NCBI GenBank assembly: GCA_009602725.1
Contig: WELB01000214.1
Span: 129,029-185,901 of the forward strand
Reading direction: 5' to 3'
Source of the DNA: Spirogloea muscicola
Lineage: Eukaryota > Streptophyta > Zygnematophyceae > Spirogloeales > Spirogloeaceae
Length of the DNA: 56,873 bases
Part shown: positions 12,190 to 22,841 of the stretch, piece by piece
Numbering within the stretch: position 1 is the stretch's first letter
Layout of the letters: every line of letters begins with the position of its first letter
The notes under the pieces: generated by a model
What the model was told of the DNA's origin: nothing
Databases searched by the model: none
What the model saw: only the letters and a program-made list of their open reading frames with translations
Translations under genes and position numbers: made by a program

Positions 12190-12567
12190 CGCTATCAGTA
12201 GTAGGCCGAGGCTAAACTCATCAGTCAGACCCGTGATGTCAGAGTGGCGCAGCCTGCTGCTGCTTGCTAACACAGCTGCTGCCACAGCTCTGCTGCTGCC
12301 GCCTGCTGCCCAGCCCGTCTCCGCAGCTCGTCGCTGCGGGCTCCGCTGGCTCCTGTCAGTACATGGCTGTACCTAATGTGGGACAGCTACTGACATTCAA
12401 TAGAGTCACCGCCTTTGAGCGGTTCCTCAGGGTGATATTTACGCTGCGCTCTGTGCGCGTTGGTATGTTGGCGTTCTCCTGTGAGAGGCTTGTCTCTTAA
12501 ACACCTCGTGTCTGGAAGCCAAACCAGGACGTTCTGACTCTACCTGAGTGTATATGGATAGACACGT
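12190..12567 (+). repeat. Family-1 LTR fragment (3' part)
   Basis: Matches the downstream half of the family-1 LTR: the CTGCTGCTGCC-rich block, then a decayed form of the caccgccctagggcggtgcc palindrome (the stem is no longer matched in this copy), then the stretch ending near aaaccaggac and gactct. The upstream half and the terminal CA are missing or mutated. Confidence 0.7.
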
Positions 12568-12944
12568 TACCCTGCAACCGTCGGATGTGATCTCCTTCGA
12601 TTGTCTCTTGTTCCCGAGGACGTGAACCTCTAAGTGGGAGGCGTTTCGTTCCCACCAGTTTTGAGCGCTGACCAGCGCTATTAACAAAAGTGGAGACGCC
12701 GCTTTGAGTTGCGGCAGTTGTGAAAACGGAGCGCCGCAGCGCCTTCTTGGGAAGTTGCACTACCGATGCGCCGTTCGTTTTGAGCACCGGTACATATCCC
12801 CATTCGTCAGGCACACCACTCTGGGTAGGCCAAGGCACAACTCCCACACACTCAAAGAGGAGGGTGGCACGGAGAAGCACTAAGGGTCTGGCCTCGACCC
12901 GGCTGAGGGAGCTCGGGTCGTTGAAGCCAGAAAAGGCGCAGCCC
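12568..12944. other. Unassigned sequence between LTR fragments
   Basis: Positions about 12595-12645 resemble the 3' end of the chromovirus internal region (cttgttcccgaggacgtgaac, then a purine-rich tract), in plus orientation. The rest is open on the minus strand from about 12976 to 12497 (159 codons, including GVVPWPTQSGVPDEWGYVPV), but I recognise no domain. It could be cargo of a lost element or a non-coding open frame. Confidence 0.35.
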
Positions 12945-13360
12945 TGCTGCCGTGTAAAGAACCTGCCCTTACACACGCAGTTAGGGGCTAGTAGTCCTTC
13001 TTAGATTCGACTGTAGGGGATTAGGAGCGAACCAACTACACAAGTGAAGCACTAACACATATACGCAGCGGAAGACAAGCCCTGTGGCGCCGCCATCCGG
13101 TAGTGACTCCACCTCCCGGGCGCAAGCCAGCAGCTGTCCCCCAAGGGGCGCAGCCACGGACTCCCCCGCAGCAAGCCCCACAGCAGGCTGCTGCGGCGGC
13201 TGCGGCGGCAGGCAGCAGTAAGGCTGTTCTCGAGCTTCACCAATTCGAAAGTCTCAGCCAAAGGCTCGTAATGCTTCCCCCGTGCCAACCCCCCCTCCTA
13301 GGCTGGGGAGACGGCTGGATCTTTACAGGCGGCCTGCTGCCGCAGCACGTCGGTGTTGGA
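12945..13360 (-). repeat. Decayed family-2 LTR fragment
   Basis: Minus-orientation family-2 LTR: the complement of the terminal block (cacacgcagttagg), the gactccacctcccgggcgcaa block and the Ala-rich gctgctgcgg block are recognisable. It is diverged and lacks the TGTAATG end. No duplication was found. Confidence 0.65.
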
Positions 13361-14140
13361 AAGAGTGCTGTGTAAACTCCTGACTGCTTCCTTCATTCGG
13401 TCTAGCTGTTCTGTTTGAAGCTGCGCTGTAGCGCCTTGGGATGCTCATACTGGACAGCGATAGACGAGGTCTAGGGGTTTGCTCCTAGGCATGGGTGGTG
13501 CCAGCGTGGGTGGATGGTGTAGGTCCCACACGCTGGCTGCCAGGTCAGCGGCTTATCTGTTGGCCTGGCCGACCCAGCTCACCCCTCCCCTCACGCGGTG
13601 ACTGTGCGGTCTGGGCTGAAGTCATTCGACACTGGAGGGCAGGCAGACCTTACACTTCTCAACACCTTCGGGCCCGCCTAGTCCATACGCTCCCCAGTCG
13701 CCGCCGCCTCGGTCGCCGCTGCTGCGGCTGCTGCCACGCCATGGCCGGCGCAGCTTTTCAAGAGCCGGCAAACCGCTGCAGGCTCGAGGCATCCGTGGCC
13801 GGCCCTTGGTGGGCTAGTCGCTGGCTGGTGCCCAGTAGGTGGAGTCGCTGCCTGACGGCGGCGCCACAGGTGCAGTGGTTCCGCTGTGCTGACGCGCCAT
13901 TGCTTCTTCATGTCGACAGGGTTTGCTCATAATCTCAAACCCATCAGAAGCTGACCTCCTAATACCTTGTTTACAGGGTCGGATAGTAACACTTGTAGCC
14001 TGCACATGATGTACAGTAGTGACCCGCAATAGCAACGTTCGCGGTCAGAAACTATACCTTTGGATACTCTGTGCACTTTTGAACGAGCCTGCATGAAGCA
14101 GCGCATTCCTTTTGCGGATTCCCATTTATCAGTAGGTCCT
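13361..14140. other. Repeat-derived sequence with a plus-strand family-2 LTR piece
   Basis: Positions about 13680-13910 align loosely with the plus-strand family-2 LTR core (cgccgctgctgcggctgct; aggtggagtcgctgcc). The remainder, 13361-13680 and 13911-14140, shows no domain or repeat I can place. Confidence 0.4.
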
Positions 14141-15180
14141 GGATACGCCAGATAATGTTACTCAGACGGTTTATGGTACAACAATGGCGTCATAGCCGTC
14201 TCGCAACGTGGGCAATGGTAAATTATGATATTACCGGACTAGTGCCGTTGAGGTATATCACGGTCGGAGCAACCCGGCAGATCTACGAAAGCGGGTCTTA
14301 CTACGCTGGCGGGTAGCGCAATCCCCGGACAAAAGACTGCACATAGATCCTAATGCCACGCCAAAAAGATGTCAAGCTTCATACCAGCTCTATCTTTTGA
14401 GCACTCGACTGAGGCAGTTCAGGCATCTCCTGCACAAATTCAATTTGCAATGCATTCACTTTGAATCACAATGGCGTCACCTTGCCACCGGCAGCCCTGG
14501 TTCGTTCTGATGTGCGTCTTATCCTTTTCATTGGCAAAGAAGCTTTCTGCCAAAAGATCACGACAATGTACACAGCTCAGAGAAGTTGCCTGTAGAGAAC
14601 CTCGCCCTACACACGCAGTTAGGGTGAGCAGTCCTCATTGAGTTCGGCTGTAGGGGGTTCAGGGACCAACCCACCACACAGGCAAAGCACTAGCGCATCG
14701 GCGCAGCGAATAACAGGGCCCTGTGGCGCCGCGGTCCGGCGGCGACTCCACCTCCTGGGCGCAGGCCGGCGCACCAGGCCCCGCAGCGGAGTGCGTCGAC
14801 GGCTGCGGCGGCGAGCAGCGGCAAGGCTGCTCCTGGGCTTCCCTGGTTCGAACCTCCCTCGAGCCTCAGCCCCAAGGCTCCTCGTGCTTCCCCGTGCCAC
14901 CGCCCCTCCAGGGGTGTGAGCGGGTCACCCATGGCCCGCCTCTCGGCAGGCCAAAGATCCTCCCTGAACGGGTGGATCCTGACAAGCGGTATTTGAAAAC
15001 GGGCAGGGCTCGCCTCTGGGCGGACCACTTGCCCGGCAAGCCAGCCCGCCACCCGGCGGGCCACTTGTCCCAAATGGCTGGTCATGTATTGGCAACAGAG
15101 CCATGTGGCTTGACCAAACGGCTGCTTCATTACATTGCCGGTGATCTGCCGTGCGGGCTCCGGTAGGCCGCACATGTTGT
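14141..15180 (-). pseudogene. Decayed chromovirus integrase fragment, split by a solo LTR
   Basis: On the minus strand 14141-14590 and 15140-15180 follow the integrase N-terminal region of element A (the stretches that in A lie at 37190-37380 and 37500-37680), with many substitutions and stops. The two halves are contiguous in element A and are separated here by the solo LTR at 14591-15134. No reading frame survives. Confidence 0.7.
14591..15134 (-). mobile_element. Solo family-2 LTR with target-site duplication TTGCC
   Basis: A 544-bp LTR in minus orientation, beginning TGTAATG (15134 leftwards) and ending CTCTACA (14591). It is flanked by the identical 5-bp direct repeat TTGCC at 14586-14590 and 15135-15139, the size made by Ty3/gypsy integrases. 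It has no internal region, so it is the product of LTR-LTR recombination. It sits inside an integrase remnant. Confidence 0.9.
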
Positions 15181-15347
15181 ACCCACCCTGTACACATATC
15201 AGAGATTAGTACGTCCCCGTTGGGTTCGGTCAATGGGGTCTAAGAAGCATACCCCTACAGTGAAGCACCACGAAAACACGCAGCGAAATACCTTGCATGG
15301 AGGTGCTGCTGACAGGCAACGACCCCACCTCCTGGTCGCAAGTCAGC

Positions 15348-15893
15348 TGTAATGAACCAGCCGTTTGGTTAAGCCACATGGCTCTGTTTGCATTACATGA
15401 CCGGCTATTTGGGACAAGTGGGCCCGCCAGGTGGCGGGCTGGCCAGCCGGGCAAGTGGCCCGCCCAGAGACGGGTCCAGCCCGTCCAGAAATACTCCTCG
15501 CCAGGATCCGCCCGTTCAAGGGAGGATCTTTGGCCCGCCGTCTAACAGGCCATGGGGCGACCCGCTCACACCCCTGGAGGGGGGGTGGGCACAGAAAAGC
15601 ACGAAGAGCCTTGGGGCTGAGGCTCGGAGGAAGTTCGAACCGGTGAAGCCCAGGAGCAGCCTTGCCGCTGCTCGCCGCCGCAGCCGCCGCCGCACCTTGC
15701 TGCGGGGCCTGCTGCGCCGGCCTGCGCCCAGGAGGTGGAGTCGCCGCCGGACGGCGGCGCCACGGGGCCTGTCTTCCGCTGCGCCTATGCGCTAGTGCTT
15801 TGCCTGTGTAGTGGGTTGGTCCCTAAACCCCTACAGCCGAACTCAAGAAGGACTGCTCACCCTAACTGCGTGTGTAGGGCGAGGTTCCTTACA
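15348..15893 (+). mobile_element. Solo family-2 LTR with target-site duplication TCAGC
   Basis: A 546-bp LTR running TGTAATG to CCTTACA in plus orientation, flanked by TCAGC at 15343-15347 and 15894-15898. It is almost identical to the LTRs of element C, so it is young. The flanks 15181-15347 look like an older minus-orientation family-2 LTR end; 15894-16133 holds nothing recognisable. Confidence 0.93.
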
Positions 15894-16133
15894 TCAGCAC
15901 TGACGTTCCAGGTTCAGTGAGCGCCAAATATTGTCAATTCTTTATATGGTGTTCAAATACTTGTGGGCAACTTCCCCGGAGCTTACTCAAGTTCTAAGGC
16001 TCTTAGCCCTGCCGAACTGTACGTGCCGCCCTGGCACTCGTGCTATTGCTGTTCCGTCCAGGCTTGTCCGGGTCGCTTGCATGCTCCCGGCATGCTCGGT
16101 CCAGACATGCTCGGCGGCATGCGTGGGCCCGGA

Positions 16134-16688
16134 TGTAATGAACCAGCCGTTTGGTTAAGCCACATGGCTCTGTTTGCATTACATGACCGGCTATTTGGGA
16201 CAAGTGGGCCCGCCAGGTGGCGGGCTGTGGCGGGCTGGCTTGCCGGGCAAGTGGCCCGCCCAGAGACGGGTCCAGCCCGTCCAGAAATACTCCTCGCCAG
16301 GATCCGCCCGTTCAAGGGAGGTTCTTTGGCCCGCCGTCTGGCAGGCCATGGGGCGACCCGCTCACACCCCTGGAGGGGGGGGTGGCACAGAAAAGCACGA
16401 AGAGCCTTGGGGCTGAGGCTCGAGGGAGTTCGAACCGGTGAAGCCCAGGAGCAGCCTTGCCGCTGCTCGCCGCCGCAGCCGCCACCGCACCTTGCTGCGG
16501 GGCCTGCTGCGCCGGCCTGCGCCCAGGAGGTGGAGTCGCCGCCGGACGGCGGCGCCACGGGGCCTGTCTTTCGCTGCGCCTATGCGCTAGTGCTTTGCCT
16601 GTGTAGTGGGTTGGTCCCTAAACCCCTACAGCCGAACTCAAGAAGGACTGCTCACCCTAACTGCGTGTGTAGGGCGAGGTTCCTTACA
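16134..16688 (+). repeat. 5' LTR of element C
   Basis: A 555-bp LTR, TGTAATG to CTTACA. It holds dense inverted repeats such as cccgccaggtggcggg, with an extra nearby copy of gtggcgggct (about 16217-16236) absent from the 3' LTR. Confidence 0.95.
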
Positions 16689-16690
16689 TT

Positions 16691-16702
16691 TGGTATCAGA
16701 GG
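16691..16702 (+). other. Primer-binding site, initiator Met tRNA
   Basis: TGGTATCAGAGG lies two bases after the LTR end and is complementary to the 3' end of initiator Met tRNA, the usual primer of plant Ty3/gypsy and copia elements. A leader without clear coding follows to 17176. Confidence 0.9.
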
Positions 16703-17176
16703 CGGTCTTGCATCCATCGCGCTTGTGACTTAGCGTGCTCGCCGCTGATGCTGCGAGGATCACCCTGATGTGCTGGCTTGACCTTTTTCTGTCAAAGATA
16801 AAGTGCTTGCCAGACGTTGGTCCGTGAGGCGGCTCAGCGGAAGCGCCCGGGTGCGGAGCCCTCTTTGCGCAGTGAGCCAGCAACGACCAACGCCAGATTG
16901 ACCGACTGATCCTTGAGGACCACTTGCTGCGTTCGCTTCTCTTGAGGTGTGGCTTGAGCCTGCAGCCTTTATGTGGTAAGGTCAGTCGTGTGGCCAGCAG
17001 TGACCGTGTGCCTCGGTCCTGGTCATATCTGCGGCTGTCTGCCTGCCTGCTGATTGAGGTGTGAAGTTGCTCGCTCGCTGGTGCACCAGTCTTGCGATGT
17101 CCTGTATTGCGGTATGGAGTGTGTAATTTTCTGACTGTCGGAGCCTGAATTGATCACTCAGTGTCCTTCAGCCAGC

Positions 17177-18025
17177 ATGGTATCGCACACTTCCAGTGCG
17201 CGGCCGAGCCCTCCTCGGGAGGTAGAGCGGTCGGCTGCTGGGGCAGCGGCTGCTGCAGGGCCAGCTGCTGCGGCAGTGGCTGCTGCGGAGCACGCCCACG
17301 AGGGGCACGCCCACGAGGGGCACGCCCACGAGGGGCACGTCGAGCTGGGAGCCGGAGGCCAGGAGGGCTTGTCGGCTGGGGACTTGCAACGCGTTGAACT
17401 CCTCACTCGGGATCTGGCAGCAGCCCAGTCGACGACGGACCCAGCGCAATATCGCCTCCTTACGAGGATCTGCGCGGAGCAGCGCGCCCTCCTCGTCCGG
17501 CAGCGCGCCGAAGAGCGGCGCATGCAAGAGGTGGATGCCTCGTTGCACTTAATGCGCAAGAGCAGTGGCAACCCTGAGCATGGACTTGCTAGGGCCCATG
17601 CACCCCGCCAATTCTCCGGTCACGATGATCGGGGAGGGTTGCAGCCATGGCTGGACGAGATGGACGAATGGTTCGTCTGCTCCAACACGGACGCGGGGGC
17701 ACGCGTGCGCCTCGCTGCCACTTACCTCTCAGGGGAGCCCCGGGAGTGGTGGAACACGTTGAGGAAGAGCGCTACGCCCGTGGAGTCCGGTGGCTGGGAC
17801 TTCTTCTGCAGCTCGCTTATGTCGGCGTATGGCGACCCACACGCAGAGCTGCGCGCCCGCGATGAGCTGGATGCTCTCCGCATGAGGGGCGAGGGAAGCG
17901 AGGGCTTTGAGCCCTACGTGCAACGATTCCGGCTGCTGCTGTCCAAGCTACGCAGCGAGCCGATGAGCCCAATCGACCAATGCCAGCCATTTAAGGCTGG
18001 ACTGCCTTCTCGCTTTCGCAATTAG
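17177..18025 (+). CDS. gag: Gag (capsid) of element C
   Basis: The start at 17177 is chosen because the methionine opens the Ala-rich N terminus and nothing recognisable precedes it; an ATG-less frame runs back to 17150. Features in order: an Ala-rich segment, three exact HAHEG repeats (about residues 39-53), a coiled-coil-like helix, and a retrotransposon gag domain (ATYLSGEPREWWNTL; FEPYVQRFRLLLSKLR). The frame meets TAG at 18023. The same frame then stays open to 18379 and continues the gag homology seen in element D, where the stop is absent: the TAG results from three extra bases. The zinc knuckle lies in the -1 frame, not in this one. Confidence 0.85.
   Translation: MVSHTSSARPSPPREVERSAAGAAAAAGPAAAAVAAAEHAHEGHAHEGHAHEGHVELGAGGQEGLSAGDLQRVELLTRDLAAAQSTTDPAQYRLLTRICAEQRALLVRQRAEERRMQEVDASLHLMRKSSGNPEHGLARAHAPRQFSGHDDRGGLQPWLDEMDEWFVCSNTDAGARVRLAATYLSGEPREWWNTLRKSATPVESGGWDFFCSSLMSAYGDPHAELRARDELDALRMRGEGSEGFEPYVQRFRLLLSKLRSEPMSPIDQCQPFKAGLPSRFRN
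17291..17335 (+). repeat. Three 15-bp tandem repeats in gag encoding HAHEG
   Basis: Three identical 15-bp units (cacgcccacgagggg) in frame, giving a His-rich run. Not seen in the element A gag. Confidence 0.95.
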
Positions 18026-18159
18026 GTCGCGGTGGATTCCGCAGCGGCACAACCGGTCACGGACTTCACCAAGATGGTGGAGCACGCCCGCAAGGTGCTC
18101 AGCACGCCGGACATTGCCGGTCCGAGCAAGCGCCCCCTGCTGGAGGCAGGCGGCTTTGA

Positions 18160-21100
18160 TGCAGAGCGAAGCAAGAAGCGGTCGACCCACGTCACGGCTC
18201 GAACGCTCGCCCTCAAGTCGACTTCCCCAAGCCGCGGGTGGAAGGCGCTGGCTGCTTCAAGTGCGGTGCCAACAGCCATCAGCTCAGGGACTGCCCGGCG
18301 GCAGGTCCCTCACGGCCACGTCCACAGCGGCCTATGGCCCGGGACCAGGGCAATTCCAAGGGCAAGCGTGAGTGCTTGACCCCTGCCTCGGCAAGGCATC
18401 TCATTCAGCCAGACGCACTTGAGCTGTTTGATCTTGCTGGCATTGCTGGCCCGTCAACCAACATACCGGTTGTGCGCTCCATTTCTGCTTTATTGCAAGG
18501 TCTGGAGGCCGGAGGGCCTCTGTTTGTGTACGTTGCCCACAATGACCTGCAAGAGGCTGCAGATATCTATCTGAGCTGGCCTGAGTGCCGTCGGCCTGAA
18601 GAAATGCTATTCTTCATTGTGCCACAGAAGCGCGGCGTGGTTGATCAAGCTCCGCTCGGGATGTCGCTGTTGTGCTCGCACGAGGCGGGACACAAGCTCC
18701 TTAGGCGTAGTGTTGATGCCACTTGGCTTAGGCCTTACCCGACAGCGGTCAGGGTATATGTCGCTCGCACCCCATTCCTTGGCAGTGTCCATGGGGGACA
18801 CACTATGCTCTTTGAGGGGCTGGTTGCTGCGGCACCAGCGAGGATCCTCAAAGACACAGGGGCCTCAGTGTCTTTCGTCAAAAGGGATTTGGTGAGCTCC
18901 GCTGGCTTGCATTTGCAAGCAGATGGCCTGCCTAGAGTGACATTGGCCGATGGTCACCCAACCGCTGTGTTGGGCCTGTGCAAGGTTCCCATTCGCATCC
19001 AGCAATACAAAGCCGAGGTGCCTTGTTATGCCATTGCGTTGACCGTGGCCTTTGATGTGATATTGGGAGATGATTGGCTTTGCGCCACATCAGCATGCCT
19101 TGATTTTAAACGCCATACTTGCACGGAACAACGTGGCGCACGGCGCTTTGTCCTTTGCAAGCAGCTTCCCTGTGCACCGCCGCTGGCGGCAGGGGCTTCC
19201 ATTCTGCTATCCGCCATGCAGATGAAGCGATTGATTCACAAGAGCACTGTCCAGATGGCAATTCTTGTGACGGTGGCGTTGAAAGACGAGTCTAAGCCTG
19301 ACTTGTGTGTGAATGCTGCGAAATCACATGGCGGGATTCTTGATAAACTGCTGGAAGAGTTTGCGGATGTGTTTCCCGAATCTCTTCCGGACGGTCTACC
19401 TCCTCACCGAGGTGTGGCTCATACAATTCCATTGAAACCAGGCGCCAACCCGCCTTTCCGTCCCATGTACCGGCTGAGCCCTCTCGAATTTCGAGAAATG
19501 CAATCCCAGGTCGAGGACCTGCTGGCGAAGGGCTACATTGAGCCATCTCAGTCGCCATACGGAGCACCCATCCTCTTTGTCAAAAAGAAGGATGGCACTC
19601 TACGGATGTGCATTGATTATCGGGCTTTGAATAAGCTGACTATCAAGAACCGATACCCATTGCCTCGGATAGACGATCTATTCGATTGGCTCGCAGGGGC
19701 TACGGTGTTTAGCTCCCTGGACCTCGCAAGTGGGTATCATCAAATTCGAATAACGCCTGCGGATGTTTCAAAATCGGCATTTCGTACGCCGCTTGGACAT
19801 TTTCAGTGCAAGGTGCTGAGCTTTGGTTTGACCAATGCACCGGCTACGTTCCAGGCGGTGATGTCGAGGGTCTTTGGCCCCCTGCTCTACCATGTTGTGC
19901 TGGTTTACTTGGATGACATACTGGTGTTCAGCAAAACGCCTGAAGATCACGTGAAGCACCTGCGCCAAGTGCTGCAGTTGCTGCGTCAAAATCAGTTGTA
20001 TGCCAAGCGGTCCAAGTGCACATTTAACCAGCCAGAGCTGACATATCTCGGGCATGTCGTGGGCAAAGACGACATACGTGTCGACCCCAAGAAGACTTCG
20101 GTCGTACGGGACTGGCCTGTGCCACGAACTGTGCCTCAATTGCGCTCCTTTTTGGGGTTCGCAAATTATTTCCGAAAGTTCCTACAAGGCTATGGGAACT
20201 TGGCACTTCCTCTTACGAAGCTGACTCGTAAGGACGTACCTTGGGATTGGTCGTCCGAATGCCGGACGGCATTTGAGGGAATACAGCAGGCGTTGACATC
20301 TCCGCCTGTGCTGGCCTTTCCTCGTGAAGGCGTGCCATATGAACTCGTCTGCGATGCCTCTTTGACCGGCATTGGTGCCGTGCTCTTGCAAGAGGGTCAC
20401 CCGTTAGCGTTTGAGAGCCGCCTGCTGATCCCTGCAGAGCGAAATTACACTACGGGCGAGCAGGAATTGCTGGCTGTGGTGCACGCCTTACGTGTCTGGC
20501 GTTGCTACCTGGAAGGTGTGGCATTTACGGTTGTCACGGATCATTGCCCGTTGACATATTTCCACACGCAGCAGCATTTGACTAGGCGTCAAGCTCGATG
20601 GGCTGAGTGCATGGCACAATTCGATTTCCAGTGGGTTTATCGCCCTGGACGTCTTAATGTTGCAGACCCTGTGAGTCGCAACATTCGCGGCGCTGATGCG
20701 TTGGCTTCCTTGAATGCTTCTGGAGTGCGGGCTACAGGACTGCGTCCGACTCGTCAAGCTTCTCGGCACACCACGGCTGAGCTCTCTGAGCTCTATGTGC
20801 GTATCCGTAAAGGGTATGGCACAGACCCATGGTTTGCTGACGCCGCCAACGTACGCACCCTCACCGATGACAAAGGCTTCTGGTGGCAAGGTGACGCTAT
20901 TGTGGTCCCCGACTGCAATGCCTTGCGCACAGACATTATGCAGGAGCTGCATGATACGCCTTACAGTGGTCATTTGGGAGTGAGCAAAACCAAACAGGCT
21001 GTGCGACGCCTCTTTTGGTGGAAGGGCTTTTCAGCCCAGGTGCGCGCTTTTGTGGCAAGCTGTGCCACATGCCAGCGTAGTAAGGCAATCTCTGGCAAGC

Positions 21101-22236
21101 CTGCCGGATTACTTCAGCCTTTGCAGATTCCGGAGCGGAATTGGTCTGATGTTAGTGTGGATTTTATCACACAATTGCCTAAGACGCGGAATGGCTATGA
21201 TGCCATTGTCGTCTTTGTGGATCGCCTGAGTAAAATGGTGCATTTTGCTCCCACTACTACGCGGGCATCTGCGAAGGATTTCGCTGGCATCTTTGTGGAT
21301 AAGGTGTGGAAGCTACATGGAGTACATGAGAGGCTGGTCTCGGACCGCGATCCTCGCTTTACAGGTCACTTCTGGAAAGAAGTCTGCAAGCTTATCGGCA
21401 CGAGGCAGTCCATGTCCACAGCCTTTCATCCACAAACGGATGGCCAAACTGAGCGAATGAATCGAGTTCTTGAGGACATGTTGAGGCACTTTGTCAATTC
21501 TAGCCACACTGACTGGGATGACTATTTGGCTCCAGCTGAATATGCTGTGAACAATGCCTATCATGCGTCCACCAAGGAGACTCCATTCTTCCTCAACTAT
21601 GGTCAGCATCCCCGAGCTCCACTTCAGGTGGGGAGGCCGGAACGGGTTCCCGCCGCGGTAGCCTTTACTGGGACCCTCTTGGAGGCTCAGAGACGAGCTC
21701 GGCATTTCTTGGAAATTGCCCAGAGTCGCCAGAAGGCTTATGCTGACAAACATCGGAAGGACGTGTCCTTCGATGTTGGTGCGCAAGTGCTGCTGAGCAC
21801 GAAGCACTTATCCTTGCGGGCTGTGGGTACGCGCAAGTTGCTGCCCAAGTGGGTTGGACCATTTGCAGTAGTACGCCTTGTGGGCAAGGTGTCCTACGAG
21901 TTGAAGACACCGGTGCATTGGAAGGTCCATAACGTCTTCCATGTGTCTCAACTGAGGGCCTTCCTTTCGGATGGTCGTGTCCAACCGCCCCCACCTCCAC
22001 TAGTCATCGAGGATGATCTTGACTTTGAGGTGGAAGAGATCTTGTCTCACAGGGACAAGCCTCGAGGGCGTAAGACCCGTGAGTACTTGGTGAAGTGGCT
22101 CGGGTATGGGCCTGAGCACAACACGTGCGAGCCTGCGGCCAATTTGGCAAATTGCCCAGATGCTCTCAGGAAATACCTGGCCAAGGGTGGTATTTCTCCT
22201 AGGCTTGGTAGAGGCAGCAGCCGTCGGGCATCTTAA
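18160..22236 (+). CDS. pol: Pol of element C: zinc knuckle, protease, RT, RNase H, integrase, chromodomain
   Basis: An open frame of 1,359 codons from just after TGA at 18157 to TAA at 22234. Counting from the GTG at 18238: CCHC knuckle ([14 protein letters not shown], about 6-19), aspartic protease DTGAS (206-210), RT with YLDD (557-560), RNase H (CDAS, 705-708), integrase zinc finger (about 905-950) and a DD35E core with the first Asp near 977, then DRDPRF and QTERMN. A chromodomain ([14 protein letters not shown]...YLVKWLGYG) ends the protein; its usual TWEP reads TCEP here. The frame is -1 relative to gag, with an overlap of about 220 bases, so expression would need a frameshift or a separate start. 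The protein would copy the RNA and insert the cDNA, the chromodomain steering it to modified histones in known chromoviruses. Confidence 0.95.
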   Translation, partial: CRAKQEAVDPRHGSNARPQVDFPKPRVEGAGCFKCGANSHQLRDCPAAGPSRPRPQRPMARDQGNSKGKRECLTPASARHLIQPDALELFDLAGIAGPSTNIPVVRSISALLQGLEAGGPLFVYVAHNDLQEAADIYLSWPECRRPEEMLFFIVPQKRGVVDQAPLGMSLLCSHEAGHKLLRRSVDATWLRPYPTAVRVYVARTPFLGSVHGGHTMLFEGLVAAAPARILKDTGASVSFVKRDLVSSAGLHLQADGLPRVTLADGHPTAVLGLCKVPIRIQQYKAEVPCYAIALTVAFDVILGDDWLCATSACLDFKRHTCTEQRGARRFVLCKQLPCAPPLAAGASILLSAMQMKRLIHKSTVQMAILVTVALKDESKPDLCVNAAKSHGGILDKLLEEFADVFPESLPDGLPPHRGVAHTIPLKPGANPPFRPMYRLSPLEFREMQSQVEDLLAKGYIEPSQSPYGAPILFVKKKDGTLRMCIDYRALNKLTIKNRYPLPRIDDLFDWLAGATVFSSLDLASGYHQIRITPADVSKSAFRTPLGHFQCKVLSFGLTNAPATFQAVMSRVFGPLLYHVVLVYLDDILVFSKTPEDHVKHLRQVLQLLRQNQLYAKRSKCTFNQPELTYLGHVVGKDDIRVDPKKTSVVRDWPVPRTVPQLRSFLGFANYFRKFLQGYGNLALPLTKLTRKDVPWDWSSECRTAFEGIQQALTSPPVLAFPREGVPYELVCDASLTGIGAVLLQEGHPLAFESRLLIPAERNYTTGEQELLAVVHALRVWRCYLEGVAFTVVTDHCPLTYFHTQQHLTRRQARWAECMAQFDFQWVYRPGRLNVADPVSRNIRGADALASLNASGVRATGLRPTRQASRHTTAELSELYVRIRKGYGTDPWFADAANVRTLTDDKGFWWQGDAIVVPDCNALRTDIMQELHDTPYSGHLGVSKTKQAVRRLFWWKGFSAQVRAFVASCATCQRSKAISGKPAGLLQPLQIPERNWSDVSVDFITQLPKTRNGYDAIVVFVDRLSKMVHFAPTTTRASAKDFAGIFVDKVWKLHGVHERLVSDRDPRFTGHFWKEVCKLIGTRQSMSTAFHPQTDGQTERMNRVLEDMLRHFVNSSHTDWDDYLAPAEYAVNNAYHASTKETPFFLNYGQHPRAPLQVGRPERVPAAVAFTGTLLEAQRRARHFLEIAQSRQKAYADKHRKDVSFDVGAQVLLSTKHLSLRAVGTRKLLPKWVGPFAVVRLVGKVSYELKTPVHWKVHNVFHVSQLRAFLSDGRVQPPPPPLVIEDDLDFEVEEILSHRDKPRGRKTREYLVKWLGYGPEHNTCEPAANLANCPDALRKYLAKGGISPRLGRGSSRRAS

Positions 22237-22281
22237 TACCTGTCGGCTGTTTTCTCGTTGTTCCCGAGGACGTGCACACCA

Positions 22282-22294
22282 AAGCGGGGAGGTA
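22282..22294 (+). other. Polypurine tract of element C
   Basis: A purine-rich stretch (AAGCGGGGAGG then TA) immediately before the 3' LTR, the expected primer site for plus-strand DNA synthesis. The same motif (gtggggaggta) precedes the 3' LTRs of elements A, D and E. Confidence 0.8.
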
Positions 22295-22841
22295 TGTAAT
22301 GAACCAGCCGTTTGGTTAAGCCACATGGCTCTGTTTGCATTACATGACCGGCTATTTGGGACAAGTGGGCCCGCCAGGTGGCGGGCTGGCTTGCCGGGCA
22401 AGTGGCCCGCCCAGAGACGGGTCCAGCCCGTCCAGAAATACTCCTCGCCAGGATCCGCCCGTTCAAGGGAGGATCTTTGGCCCGCCGTCTGGCAGGCCAT
22501 GGGCCGACCCGCTCACACCCCGGGAGGGGGGGGTGGCACAGGAAAGCACGAAGAGCCTTGGGGCTAAGGCTCGAGGGAGTTCGAACCGGTGAAGCCCAGG
22601 AGCAGCCTTGCCGCTGCTCGCCGCCGCAGCCGCCGCCGCACCTTGCTGCGGGGCCTGCTGTGCCGGCCTGCGCCCAGGAGGTGGAGTCGCCGCCGGACGG
22701 CGGCGCCACGGGGCCTGTCTTCCGCTGCGCCTATGCGCTAGTGCTTTGCCTGTGTAGTGGGTTGGTCCCTAAACCCCTACAGCCGAACTCAACAGAAGGA
22801 CTGCTCACCCTAACTGCGTGTGTAGGGCGAGGTTCCTTACA
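22295..22841 (+). repeat. 3' LTR of element C
   Basis: A 547-bp LTR, TGTAATG to CCTTACA, nearly identical to the 5' LTR and to the solo LTR at 15348. Confidence 0.95.

Larger units (their letters stand above)
16134..22841 (+). mobile_element. Element C: near-complete Ty3/gypsy chromovirus (family 2)
   Basis: Order: 5' LTR, primer-binding site, leader, gag, pol, polypurine tract, 3' LTR. The LTRs differ at roughly ten positions plus a short duplication in the 5' copy, so insertion is fairly recent. The five bases before the 5' LTR (CCGGA) and after the 3' LTR (AATTG) do not match. The right flank is the integrase of another element while the left flank is unrelated, so the ends were probably joined by recombination after insertion. 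The pol frame is the only long uninterrupted one in the window. Confidence 0.95.

Noticed and set aside
15388-15795. Repeated Arg/Pro-rich open frames of 80-250 residues at 14600-16700 and 22100-22900
   Set aside because: They lie wholly in GC-rich LTRs, recur in every LTR copy in several frames, and have no domain.
17290-17340. CRISPR-like array
   Set aside because: Only three 15-bp units with no spacers, inside a gag reading frame of a nuclear retrotransposon.
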